DNA of 64,000 nucleotides from Hyphomicrobiales bacterium (lineage in GTDB: Bacteria; Pseudomonadota; Alphaproteobacteria; Rhizobiales; Rhizobiaceae): positions 109,946 through 173,945 of the forward strand of contig UICE01000006.1 in the NCBI GenBank assembly GCA_900471815.1, read 5' to 3'. The stretch's first letter is position 1, and each line of letters begins with the position of its first letter. A program made the translations under genes and the position numbers. The notes under the pieces are model-generated. The model made no database searches and was not told the origin of the DNA. It saw only the letters and a list, made by a program, of their open reading frames with translations. Below are positions 56,963-64,000 of this stretch, one piece after another.

Positions 56963-57001
56963 CGTTGTTCCGCTATCTGTCTGCGCGAGCTTTAAATTTT
57001 T

Positions 57002-57046
57002 TGGTGATCCCGACTGGATTCGAACCAGCGGCCTACAGATTAGGAA
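57002..57046 (-). mobile_element. tRNA 3'-half (tRNA-Arg-CCT-like), integration attachment scar
   Basis: On the minus strand: anticodon-loop remnant TCCTAATC, variable loop, T-arm GCTGGTTCGAATCCAGT, acceptor strand CGGGATC and ACCA. The 5' half (D-arm and 5' acceptor GATCCCG) is missing; upstream sequence is unrelated AT-rich DNA. A tRNA fragment starting in the anticodon loop is the usual product of tyrosine-integrase insertion. It marks the left edge of the accessory block that follows. Confidence 0.8.
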
Positions 57047-57200
57047 ACTTATATTCCAATAGTAATATCAATCACTTGTAGCTCCATGTCGCATCTGTGT
57101 CGCAATCCCTCTCAAAAGAGCGAGCTCTGCAAGACCGTTCTGCGCGCTGCCAATAGGTAAACGGCTTTAACAAATTCCGTCGCCTGTCCCCATTCGCGCC

Positions 57201-58286
57201 TCATCTCAATAAACCAGCCGATTTGAGAGCGTTTTCGATCGTGTTCTTAATCGAATTGCCGCTCTGTTTGTCTGGAGATGCTGAGTATAAGCCGGCCGTC
57301 GGATTTAAAGCCGGAGCGGTCTCTGTGGATTTGCCGATTAGTCCCCACGATTGAGCAATATGCCAGGTAGATGAAGTCCCTACGTCGAGCATAAAGGGCC
57401 GCGCTGACCCGACAGCGTTTTCACCTCTACTGTTTATGGGAGTGCCATGAGCCATACCGTTGATAGCATACGCCTCCAAAACTGTTTGACCGTCCGCATT
57501 TTGCCATTTTCGAACCTGATGTCCGTCAAGAGTGCTTTTTGATGCAGGTCGGGCTAATTCGTGCAGAATTCCCCACTGGCCAATAACCGCTTCCATATTA
57601 ATCGGGTCTACGGTGGTGTCTGCCGTTCCGTGCCAGACTGATACCTTCGGCCAAGGGCCTTTATGGCTTGAAGCCTGCCGAACGTGTGCGGCAAGTGCGG
57701 CCCCATCTTCAAGTCCATGACCTCGCATTCGGTCAAATGCTTGGGGAATGGTGGATGCCGTGCCATGTGCAATTCCCGCTATGATCGCCCCTGAATTGAA
57801 TAACTCAGGATAAGTTGCCAGCAACGACGCGGTCATGGCTCCCCCTGCAGAAAGCCCCGTCACATAGACGCGCGTTCGATCAATCCGGTGGTTTATCAGT
57901 AGGGTCTCGATCATTTGTGAAATTGAAAAAACTTCACCTTCGCCGCGCGTTGTGTCACTGGTCGAAAACCAGTTGAAGCAGAGATTGGGATTATTCGTTC
58001 TTTGCTGCTCTGGGAAAAGCACGCCGAATCCGTAGCGCTCGGCAAGAAGTGACCAGCCCGAACCAACATCATAATCGTTGGCCGACTGCGTGCATCCATG
58101 AAGAACCACAACGAGCGGAGCGTCGGGCGGCAGTTTGTCTGAGAGGTAAGTCCAACCTCGCAATTGTCCGGGATTGGAACCAAAATCAGCGAGAGGGGAC
58201 AATCGCCCTCGGTTGTTTGCAATTCCGTTGGACAGGACGCTCTGCTGTTTATTCAACCGTCTGATTGTGTCGGAAATCGTTCTCAT
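57201..58286 (-). CDS. PHB-depolymerase/LpqC-type esterase
   Basis: 361-residue alpha/beta hydrolase of the esterase PHB depolymerase family. VVLHGCTQSANDYD gives the oxyanion site, the nucleophile elbow is VTGLSAGGAMT, and the Asp and His are in GTADTTVDP and NGMAHGTP. No clear signal peptide, so intracellular PHB or another ester may be the target. Start 58286 fits GAGG upstream; GTG 58295 is possible. First gene inside the attachment scar. Confidence 0.8.
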   Translation of the reverse strand: MRTISDTIRRLNKQQSVLSNGIANNRGRLSPLADFGSNPGQLRGWTYLSDKLPPDAPLVVVLHGCTQSANDYDVGSGWSLLAERYGFGVLFPEQQRTNNPNLCFNWFSTSDTTRGEGEVFSISQMIETLLINHRIDRTRVYVTGLSAGGAMTASLLATYPELFNSGAIIAGIAHGTASTIPQAFDRMRGHGLEDGAALAAHVRQASSHKGPWPKVSVWHGTADTTVDPINMEAVIGQWGILHELARPASKSTLDGHQVRKWQNADGQTVLEAYAINGMAHGTPINSRGENAVGSARPFMLDVGTSSTWHIAQSWGLIGKSTETAPALNPTAGLYSASPDKQSGNSIKNTIENALKSAGLLR

Positions 58287-58396
58287 TGCGCGCACCTCGT
58301 TGTGAAGAATTTCACATCAACTTACAGTAATGCTGCGGGTGCGAAATAGTTGCTGCGCTGCACAATAATTATGAATCTGGCGACATTAATAGATTG

Positions 58397-58624
58397 ATGG
58401 ACAACCAGTCGCCCCGCAAGGAGCACGAGCGGGCTTGGCTTTCATATGATGCGCAACTCGCGGCAGACCGCGAAGCTCGGATTGCGGCCGACATGAACCT
58501 GCAGCGCCAGGTCGATGAGATCAAGCAGGCGCAATCCGGGTGCTTTGGCCAGCGTGATCTCAATTTGCACGTTTTAAATAGGTTAGAGAAAATAGAGCGT
58601 GACCGACGAGCTGCAATTCCATAA
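58397..58624 (+). CDS. Small helical protein, unknown function
   Basis: 75 residues, strongly charged and predicted helical (LAADREARIAADMNLQRQVDEIKQA), consistent with a coiled coil. No family recognised. It lies in the island and no ribosome-binding site is obvious before ATG 58397. Confidence 0.45.
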   Translation: MDNQSPRKEHERAWLSYDAQLAADREARIAADMNLQRQVDEIKQAQSGCFGQRDLNLHVLNRLEKIERDRRAAIP

Positions 58625-58670
58625 CTGTAGGAGCCCAGTCCTTGTCTGAACGACTCTTGAGATTTCCGCC

Positions 58671-58853
58671 ATGAAACAGAATGAAACCAACAATCATTTT
58701 GAAGTTCAAAAATTTATGGATGAGATGAAAAACCCTCAAGATAATGCTTTTAGGATTCGAACAAAAAAAGAGATGGCCCAAGAATGGTGGGAATCGGTTT
58801 CATTGATCCTGGTCCTGATCGCAGTTGTATCAGGTGCTTATCTGATCCTTTAA
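58671..58853 (+). CDS. Small single-pass membrane protein, unknown function
   Basis: 60 residues: charged N-terminal half with NNHFEVQKFMDEMKNPQDNAF and one C-terminal membrane helix (about 41-60). Small proteins of this layout are common near integrated elements. The FMDEMKNP segment loosely resembles KFRDQMRTPGF in the small protein at 62908. Confidence 0.45.
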   Translation: MKQNETNNHFEVQKFMDEMKNPQDNAFRIRTKKEMAQEWWESVSLILVLIAVVSGAYLIL

Positions 58854-58985
58854 CATGATCCAGCGCTTGGACTGGCCAGTCCGGTGGGATCGTACATCAC
58901 GTCAAGTTAAGGTACTGCCGAGCGTGCTGGTCATGCCGTTTCAGCCAACAGTATTTCACCAATCGGAATGAACCTTTCTGAGTGA

Positions 58986-59354
58986 CTACGGATAGAAAGT
59001 AAGAGTCACCTGGCTCCATTGATCATACTTATCTGGAGGTAGTTTAAACGGTTGAGCACGATATACCGATCGCAGCGCCCGGTTTTTCATTTTGCTGCGA
59101 GTTATGAAATCGCCACCTTTGCCAGACACAATTGGAGTGCCGATGATCTTGCCGGCGCGGCTCAGTCGAAGGTTCACTACGACTACAATATCTCTGTTTC
59201 CTTTGATCTCACTTTCGCTCAATAAGCCAGCTTGGCCCCCCGTTTTCTGTTGTGGATCCGGTACGGGTGTCTGTGAGAATGAAGGCGATGCTAGGCCGAG
59301 AGCAATCCCTGCGATAAGGGCGATTCTGAAAAATGGTTTCGTCGAATAGGCCAT
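58986..59354 (-). CDS. Secreted stand-alone TolA domain III-like protein
   Basis: 122 residues: signal peptide (about 1-26, ending ASPSFS), a short linker, then a TonB/TolA C-terminal-type domain. Its end RAQPFKLPPDKYDQWSQVTLTFYP is very close to the end of this genome's own TolA ([24 protein letters not shown]), and VSGKG matches VSGTG. Relative to TolA it lacks about 16 residues around the first helix (NWNKPVG region) and the membrane anchor. The start overlaps the Hint-gene stop (TAATG), so both are made together. Possibly a TolA mimic or decoy. Confidence 0.8.
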   Translation of the reverse strand: MAYSTKPFFRIALIAGIALGLASPSFSQTPVPDPQQKTGGQAGLLSESEIKGNRDIVVVVNLRLSRAGKIIGTPIVSGKGGDFITRSKMKNRALRSVYRAQPFKLPPDKYDQWSQVTLTFYP

Positions 59355-61165
59355 TATTCGTCTCCTGCATTGAGATAATCTAAATCCACGCTCAGAGTCG
59401 ATGGAGACTTGAACAGTAGGTTTGGAAATGCAGGTGCTGGAGCGAATAGAGCGCAAGCAGCAACCATTCCCAGTGGTGCCGTTTCAACACTTTCACGCCG
59501 TTCACTTGCGATGATGGGTTTTAACCATCGCTGCTGACCGCCAGCATTTATGTTCAACTCCAAGAATCTGTTCTCAGAAAGGTCTGCAAATATTGTGTTC
59601 GGCACCCTCAATGAACCGCTGGTCCATCGCCATGATTTGTTGTCGTAGAATTCAACTTGGTAACATTCTTGGTCCAAACAAGCATCCGCTGCCTCAATTC
59701 GACGGCATTGTCCTTGGTCGTCGCTAATCTGGAAACCATTGATGGAAATGCCAAGTTTCCGCGTGTCTCCACCGTCAGACCACTCCGCCGGTATAAACGT
59801 TTCTGATAAAATATGGACGTCCCGAGCATTTGATGGAATCTGGAACCGCATCAGATTACCGGTGCCCTGCGGATTAATACGCATGCCATCGGCAACAACA
59901 TGAATATCCATATCACTTGTCGTCGACCAGCCGAGTAGCTTTGCTCTTTCACGCAACCGAATAGCCACAGCTTCTACGGATGATCTATCCAACGTCAGGG
60001 GGCGACAATATTGTGCGGTAACCTCGCAGATGTCGATTCTGCGCCGCTTGTGAGAGCTTTGGTGGAATAAAGCCCGGGTCCCGCAATCAAGATAGCTTTC
60101 GGTGGGCAAACCATTGGCTATCAGGATGTCATGGGTTTCAAGCTCCACATGCCAGTAAGTAATTTCAGCGACATCCACCTGTTTGATTGTCGCACCGTTA
60201 ATGAGATAACCGATTGGAATAAGCACTTCATCCAGAACTCGCACGCAGACGGCATGCCCGGGGGAGAGCCACAAATCGGCGTAGGGCTGTTGCTCACCAA
60301 AGGCATTGGCTTGAATGCGAACCGGGCGGGATATCTCGTATTGGCTCGAGCGCGTGCGTTTCAGATTGTAACAGCCAAGCCAGACAATCGGACGCTCAGC
60401 ACCGCTTGACGTGACCACCAAGTCTCCAACTTTTAAAGTTTCAACAGCGACATCCCCCCTGACTGTACGGATTAATGTTCCCTTTGCAAAACATGGAGCG
60501 TTTGGATCAATTTGGAGTGTGGTGATTTTTCCAGTGCTTACATCGAAGATCAGATCAGAGACATCGACGTTGTCACCAAACTTTAGCGTGTAGTTGCCCG
60601 CCGTTGTCTTATAAGTCACCGTATGACCGTCTAAGGACATCCCGGTTATGCTGGCACCATTCACATTGAAATTGATAACATTGTGCACGTAAAAAGCTTC
60701 AATGGTCCCGTCAAACTGAGTGGAGAAAGAGAATACAGAACTCTCCACAGGCGAATGGTCGGGATCAACCGATGCCATCTTGATGGTTTGGGTAGAATTC
60801 GTGCCATTCCACTCATAAGAAGCTCCGCTGCCAATCTCAACTATCCCTGTGGCTGAGGACACGCCAGAACCGGCAATGAAATTGGCGCCATGCAAATATA
60901 TCAAACCGCCCGAAATCACTCCGGGATTGAGGTATCCGACCAGTATTGAGTTGCTGACCAGCAGCGAGGAGTTGTTTAATACTAAACTAGCTACGTCCAC
61001 GACATAGGAAGTAGTGCTGGTGTTGTTCAGGATTGCGACATCGCCCATTCCTGGAATGCCGTTATCCCAGTTCGACGAAGTGTTCCAAGGATTGAAAATC
61101 GGGTCGACGTTGGGATTTGACCACTGCATGTTGTCAGTGCCGCCAATCCAAGTAGTTGTTACCAT
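59354..61165 (-). CDS. Hint-domain protein (Hint_2 type)
   Basis: 603 residues. About 1-220: repetitive beta-rich region (Asn/Ser/Gly-rich, ILNNTSTTSYVVDVASLVL), like surface or autotransporter-type passengers. About 225-360: Hint domain beginning CFAKGTLIRTVRGDVAVETLKVGD (Cys225) with LSPGHAVCV (His304). About 370-603: a diverged C-terminal region with no known fold. Hint_2 proteins are common in alphaproteobacteria and often surface-exposed or self-processing; no C-terminal Asn splice junction is evident, so cleavage rather than splicing is likely. Start 61165 follows GGGAGGGA. Confidence 0.8.
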   Translation of the reverse strand: MVTTTWIGGTDNMQWSNPNVDPIFNPWNTSSNWDNGIPGMGDVAILNNTSTTSYVVDVASLVLNNSSLLVSNSILVGYLNPGVISGGLIYLHGANFIAGSGVSSATGIVEIGSGASYEWNGTNSTQTIKMASVDPDHSPVESSVFSFSTQFDGTIEAFYVHNVINFNVNGASITGMSLDGHTVTYKTTAGNYTLKFGDNVDVSDLIFDVSTGKITTLQIDPNAPCFAKGTLIRTVRGDVAVETLKVGDLVVTSSGAERPIVWLGCYNLKRTRSSQYEISRPVRIQANAFGEQQPYADLWLSPGHAVCVRVLDEVLIPIGYLINGATIKQVDVAEITYWHVELETHDILIANGLPTESYLDCGTRALFHQSSHKRRRIDICEVTAQYCRPLTLDRSSVEAVAIRLRERAKLLGWSTTSDMDIHVVADGMRINPQGTGNLMRFQIPSNARDVHILSETFIPAEWSDGGDTRKLGISINGFQISDDQGQCRRIEAADACLDQECYQVEFYDNKSWRWTSGSLRVPNTIFADLSENRFLELNINAGGQQRWLKPIIASERRESVETAPLGMVAACALFAPAPAFPNLLFKSPSTLSVDLDYLNAGDE

Positions 61166-61419
61166 GATCCCTCCCAATCAATAAATCTATTCACGCCGGA
61201 TCTGGCGAAAGCCTCATGAGAGCTCTTCGAACAGCACCGATTGAGGCGTTGACCTCCAGGCTTTCCCTAAAACCTACTATTCCGTAGAACGTTCAAGCCT
61301 TTGCGCGATGACGTCAGACATGATGCGACGGCTTCGTCAGTTGTAATATTGGCTGAAGCGAATAGAGCGCGATTGGCGTCAACATTGCCAAACAAGCTGT
61401 CAGTTAATATGAAGGCGGT

Positions 61420-61848
61420 ATGACGGACCCAAACATAACGACAGCCAACAGCGCGCACGAAGCGTGGCTTATCGAGCACGATCCTCACGTCGATACGTCT
61501 TGGATCAATCGCTGCATTTTCGGTGGCGAATACATCATCGCCCTGTGCGGCGACAGTCCAGTCGGCTTTATTCGGTACAGTTGGTTCTGGGGCAAAATTC
61601 CTTACATGGATATGGTCTATGTTGTCCCCGAACAACGAGGAAGGGGCATCGGGAGAAAAATGTTTCGTCATTGGGAAATGCTGATGCTTGCAAAGGGGGG
61701 AGATGTCCTTATGACATCGAGTGTGGTTGATGAGCTTGAGCCCCAAGCTTGGCATAGATCCAACGGTTTCCACGAACAAGGCAGAATTTCATTCGGCAGT
61801 TTTCAACCACAAAGTGAAGTCTTTTTTATCAAAGACTTGTCCTGTTAA
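61420..61848 (+). CDS. GNAT-family N-acetyltransferase
   Basis: 142 residues with the acetyl-CoA site VYVVPEQRGRGIGRKMFRHW and a C-terminal AWHRSNGFHEQGRI. The start of the fold is slightly short. Substrate unknown. Lies in the island and converges with the DUF982 remnant, overlapping it by 4 bp. Confidence 0.8.
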   Translation: MTDPNITTANSAHEAWLIEHDPHVDTSWINRCIFGGEYIIALCGDSPVGFIRYSWFWGKIPYMDMVYVVPEQRGRGIGRKMFRHWEMLMLAKGGDVLMTSSVVDELEPQAWHRSNGFHEQGRISFGSFQPQSEVFFIKDLSC

Positions 61849-62154
61849 GCTCTGCGCCGCATCTTTCCCTTGCGCCACTTTTCCAGTTTGTCGTTTGATG
61901 GCGGGCGACCAACTGCCTCGACGTAAATGTCGGCTTCCTTTGCTGCATCAATAAAGCCATGCGACAATGCCGGGAGACAGCGTGCCATCGTAGCATTCCA
62001 GCAGCGCATGTTTGGCGATATCAAGCTTTTCGGTATCCGTGCCCGGCCACTCATTCACAATGAACTCCGCCGCCTGCATAATGGAGGTGATTACCTTCAT
62101 CTTGCCGAGCTGGCGGGTCATTAAGGTTATTTCTTTGAATGGTTTATCTTCCAT
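61845..62154 (-). pseudogene. DUF982-family gene broken by a frameshift
   Basis: The frame from ATG 62154 reads MEDKPFKEITLM, then IMQAAEFIVNEWPGTDTEKLD and ALLECYDGTLSPGIV, but ends early at 61948. The second frame takes up at once with HGFIDAAKEADIYVEAVGRPP and runs to 61845. Joined, they make a complete DUF982 protein (EAAEFLL-like, WP, C-x-x-x-L/Y-DG, AFI-AAKEA). A single-base loss near 61958-61968 (ATTGTCGCATGG) explains the break. DUF982 is a Rhizobiales-specific family of unknown function. Confidence 0.75.
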
Positions 62155-62188
62155 GAGTCGGTGAACGACTCTTGCAGGGAATCAGTCC

Positions 62189-62401
62189 CTAGCTAATCCG
62201 ATCAATCTTCCCATCATGCATTGAAAATACGCCGTCTTGGCCACCCTGCTGATCGAAGTCGCGCTCAAGGTCTGCCCATCTTCCGATGAACTGATTGCAG
62301 GTACTGCAGAATATCGGAGTGTTACCCGTGACATTATCCGGAATGGTGAGGTAAATTGTACCGCAATCCTTGCAGTCTAATTTATGGTTGAGTCTTTCCA
62401 T
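62189..62401 (-). CDS. Small zinc-ribbon protein
   Basis: 70 residues with CKDC near the start and CSTC about 22 residues later, a treble-clef or zinc-ribbon pattern, then an acidic C-terminus. Function unknown. Overlaps the 3' end of the next upstream gene (62377-62706) by 25 bp, so the two form a unit. Confidence 0.6.
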   Translation of the reverse strand: MERLNHKLDCKDCGTIYLTIPDNVTGNTPIFCSTCNQFIGRWADLERDFDQQGGQDGVFSMHDGKIDRIS

Positions 62402-62706
62402 TCCCCTGTTGCCCCGTTGAAGTAAAACCCATCGTCTTCTGCTTTGATATCATAGTTGCCGGCGGGCGTCCCACGCGTACGCTCAATGTCTACCAAACTC
62501 ATTTCACGGCTCATAGCCAGCGAACTCAACGTACTGGGACAATGCACGCCTCTGTCAAAGAACGTCATGACGCAACGCGCCAGCCGGTCTTTTTGCACCA
62601 GGGGATTGGTCCCAATTTGCTGGAAAGCTAATTCAAAGGCTATCGCCATGATATCCCAATCAAGGGATGAATACTTGTTGACGTAGATTTGACTACGAAA
62701 AGGCAT
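62377..62706 (-). CDS. Small island protein, paralogue of the 63084 gene
   Basis: 109 residues (90 if ATG 62649 is used). The central DRLARCVMTFFDRGVHCPST and LSSLAMSREM align with QRLARSIVDLYRRGISDPGV and LSTLAINREK in the protein at 63084-63446. The C-terminus differs (DGFYFNGATGEWKD). No named family recognised; the pair defines a small helical family. Confidence 0.55.
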   Translation of the reverse strand: MPFRSQIYVNKYSSLDWDIMAIAFELAFQQIGTNPLVQKDRLARCVMTFFDRGVHCPSTLSSLAMSREMSLVDIERTRGTPAGNYDIKAEDDGFYFNGATGEWKDSTIN

Positions 62707-62907
62707 AATCGTGCTCTCCCACTAGGCGAAGAGCACATCGTATCTCTCAAACATCGATCGCCGGTCCAATACATACTATCGATGTTGAATTCAGAATACG
62801 CCGATGTCGGCCAGAGTCCATAAAATATTTTATAGCAATAAATCTGTGTCGCGGAACTTATTCGGTGACTAATAGGTTGAAGGGTATCGTGCTTGAAAGG
62901 CTCCGTC

Positions 62908-63081
62908 GTGAGTGAAAACGATCCAACAACGAATCGAAGCGATGTGAACAAGTTTCGCGATCAAATGCGTACTCCTGGCTTTAGAGAAGCCTTGCGTTCG
63001 GCAAAGGCTCCAATACCAACAAACAAGAGATTTGAAGTTCTTCTTGTCCGATTGGAAGAAGCTGAAAAAAAGCAGAAATAA
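62908..63081 (+). CDS. Small charged protein, unknown function
   Basis: 57 residues from GTG 62908 (GAAAGG upstream), or 62 from TTG 62893. Helical and basic: KFRDQMRTPGFREALRSAKA and a Lys-rich tail. No family recognised. Convergent with the 63084 gene, stops two bases apart. Confidence 0.45.
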   Translation: MSENDPTTNRSDVNKFRDQMRTPGFREALRSAKAPIPTNKRFEVLLVRLEEAEKKQK

Positions 63082-63083
63082 CA

Positions 63084-63446
63084 TTATTCAACTTGCGGTT
63101 GGCTTTGCTTCGGTACGTATGCCTTCCTTCGTTCTTGCTGCTCGAGTCGCTTCGCCACCCGCATATCCTTATGTTCCCGGATTTCCAATGCCTTCTCGCG
63201 ATTGATAGCCAGGGTGCTGAGAACCCCTGGGTCCGATATTCCGCGGCGGTACAGATCGACGATTGAACGTGCGAGGCGCTGACTGTGTTCGTGGTCTTTT
63301 GGATGGCGCTGAAGGCACGCGGATGCAAGATTTTGCGCTTTTGAAATTACTTGCCAGTCTATATTGGTAGAGCTCAGTCCCGGAGACTTTGAAAAAGGCA
63401 ATGCCGTTTCCTTGTGCAAGAAGATTAAGGGCTTGGCATCCGTCAT
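63084..63446 (-). CDS. Small island protein, paralogue of the 62377 gene
   Basis: 120 residues (133 from ATG 63485). Helical with RLARSIVDLYRRGISDPGVLSTLAINRE, the block shared with the 62377-62706 protein, and a basic C-terminus (RVAKRLEQQERRKAY). Function unknown. Start is uncertain; ATG 63446 is preferred by similarity of length to its paralogue. Confidence 0.5.
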   Translation of the reverse strand: MTDAKPLIFLHKETALPFSKSPGLSSTNIDWQVISKAQNLASACLQRHPKDHEHSQRLARSIVDLYRRGISDPGVLSTLAINREKALEIREHKDMRVAKRLEQQERRKAYVPKQSQPQVE

Positions 63447-63519
63447 CTTCGCGCGAGGGTGAGGGTGCACCAAGCCAGTTGCCAAGAACTACTCGAACTA
63501 CACAATCCGCCAGAGAGCA

Positions 63520-63654
63520 TTAGGTTCCGGAATTATTTCTGCGTTCACCTTCACCCTTATGCTCGCCGCAATACCAGACAATCCCGTATCGTCCCGAGAA
63601 ACCAAAGCTGCCCCAAGCCTTGCAGTCTTCGGGCTTGGGCGGTGCTTCAGACAT
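63520..63654 (-). CDS. 44-residue Cys/His-rich small protein
   Basis: ATG at 63654, TAA at 63520. Reads MSEAPPKPEDCKAWGSFGF, then GIVWYCGEHKGEGE. The pattern C-x2-WGSFGF-x(n)-WYC-x2-H resembles tiny zinc-binding proteins found in Rhizobiales prophages and islands, so I take it as real although it is too short for a statistical call. No strong ribosome-binding site. Confidence 0.5.
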   Translation of the reverse strand: MSEAPPKPEDCKAWGSFGFSGRYGIVWYCGEHKGEGERRNNSGT

Positions 63655-63692
63655 CGGCTAATCAGTCAGCCAATGTAATGATGAAACTGACA

Positions 63693-64000
63693 TTATTCGT
63701 ACCTCAGAGCTTCAACGGGATCGAGTTTGGCTGCGCGCCAAGCGGGGAAAAGCGTCGCCAGAAATGACAGGACAAGCGCCATCGATATGACGAATAAGGT
63801 TTCGTTGAGCTCCATCCTGGCTGGCAGTGTGCTTAGGAAATATAGCTTCGGATCGAATAGAGTTGTGCCGGACAGCCACGAAAAGAATTGCCGGATGCGC
63901 TCGACATTCAGGCAAACAACGATACCTAAGACAACACCTGCAATGGTGCCAGCAACTCCGATAGCAGCCCCAGTCATCAGGAATATGCGCAGGATGGAAT
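63693..64000 (-). CDS. Lipoprotein-releasing ABC transporter permease LolC/LolE, 3' part
   Basis: C-terminal ~100 residues of a MacB/FtsX-type permease. Reading continues to the window edge (ILRIFLMTGAAIGVAGTIAGVVLG), so the start lies outside. Two further membrane segments are visible and the protein ends FPAWRAAKLDPVEALRYE, the LolC/LolE terminus. The complex moves lipoproteins from the inner membrane to LolA. This is core DNA, so the accessory block should end before it. Confidence 0.85.
   Translation of the reverse strand, partial: SILRIFLMTGAAIGVAGTIAGVVLGIVVCLNVERIRQFFSWLSGTTLFDPKLYFLSTLPARMELNETLFVISMALVLSFLATLFPAWRAAKLDPVEALRYE

Noticed and set aside
57050..57200. Integrase gene remnant beside the tRNA scar
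   Set aside because: No frame shows tyrosine-recombinase motifs (R-H-x-x-R-Y); too short to support a call.
61267..61779. Minus-strand frame overlapping the island acetyltransferase
   Set aside because: Mostly antisense of the GNAT gene; the part beyond it has no recognisable family.
1..64000. CRISPR array, rRNA operon, replication origin or intact insertion sequence
   Set aside because: No regularly spaced repeats, rRNA-like stretches, DnaA-box clusters or transposase-like proteins were seen.

Overview
The window is chromosomal DNA of an alphaproteobacterium of the Rhizobiales, most likely a Brucella/Ochrobactrum-type member of the Brucellaceae. This rests on gene order (rcdA-ruvCAB-ybgC-tolQRAB-pal-cpoB-tilS-ftsH-glmM, serC-serA, purA, rpoH next to rluD), on protein sequences such as Pal/Omp16, FtsH and RpoH, and on CtrA-type boxes. 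No database search was possible; assignments come from reading the proteins and the DNA.

Layout. 1-2948: end of an OpgC-family membrane protein and an acyl-CoA synthetase. 2949-3330: an intergenic region with two CtrA boxes and a probable ~100-nt three-hairpin sRNA. 3331-18306: the core cluster: CtrA-proteolysis adaptor rcdA, Holliday-junction genes ruvCAB, the Tol-Pal envelope system, tilS, ftsH, glmM and an outer-membrane barrel protein. pal and the barrel gene each have a CtrA box upstream. 18421-21317: serine biosynthesis (serC-serA) behind a structured serC leader RNA. 21333-28690: acetyltransferase, EamA transporter, purA, a Pro-rich membrane protein, rpoH, rluD, a small membrane protein and tRNA-Glu. 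28713-32528: a GT29-like protein, an FMN alpha-hydroxyacid dehydrogenase, a D-2-hydroxyacid dehydrogenase and purU. 32686-38174: aerobic cobalamin genes cobJ (fused to a CbiG-like part), cobI, cobH and cobG, with divergent cobL. 38322-42057: DUF475 membrane protein, a frameshifted mscS, an AI-2E-family protein and a small conserved protein. 42404-48277: a Fe3+/phosphonate-type ABC importer in one operon with a metallo-beta-lactamase-fold hydrolase and a SurE nucleotidase, interrupted by a 139-bp palindromic repeat. 48278-56962: transporters, ModE-type regulator, fRMsr, DUF6314, LysR-YeiH pair and a diguanylate cyclase.

57002-63690 looks like an accessory island. Its left edge is the 3' half of a tRNA (best read as tRNA-Arg-CCT), a typical integrase attachment scar. 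It holds a PHB-depolymerase-like esterase, a Hint-domain protein translationally coupled to a secreted stand-alone copy of the TolA C-terminal domain, an acetyltransferase, a frameshifted DUF982 gene and several tiny Rhizobiales-type genes. No integrase is visible. From 63693 on, the core gene lolC/lolE begins on the minus strand and runs off the window.

Main points of interest: (1) CtrA boxes in front of rcdA, a candidate sRNA, pal and an outer-membrane protein, suggesting a cell-cycle/envelope regulon with a feedback loop; (2) the Hint plus TolA-domain-III-like operon on the island; (3) the ABC importer-MBL-SurE operon; (4) the serC leader with mutually exclusive pairings; (5) two frameshifted genes (mscS, DUF982).
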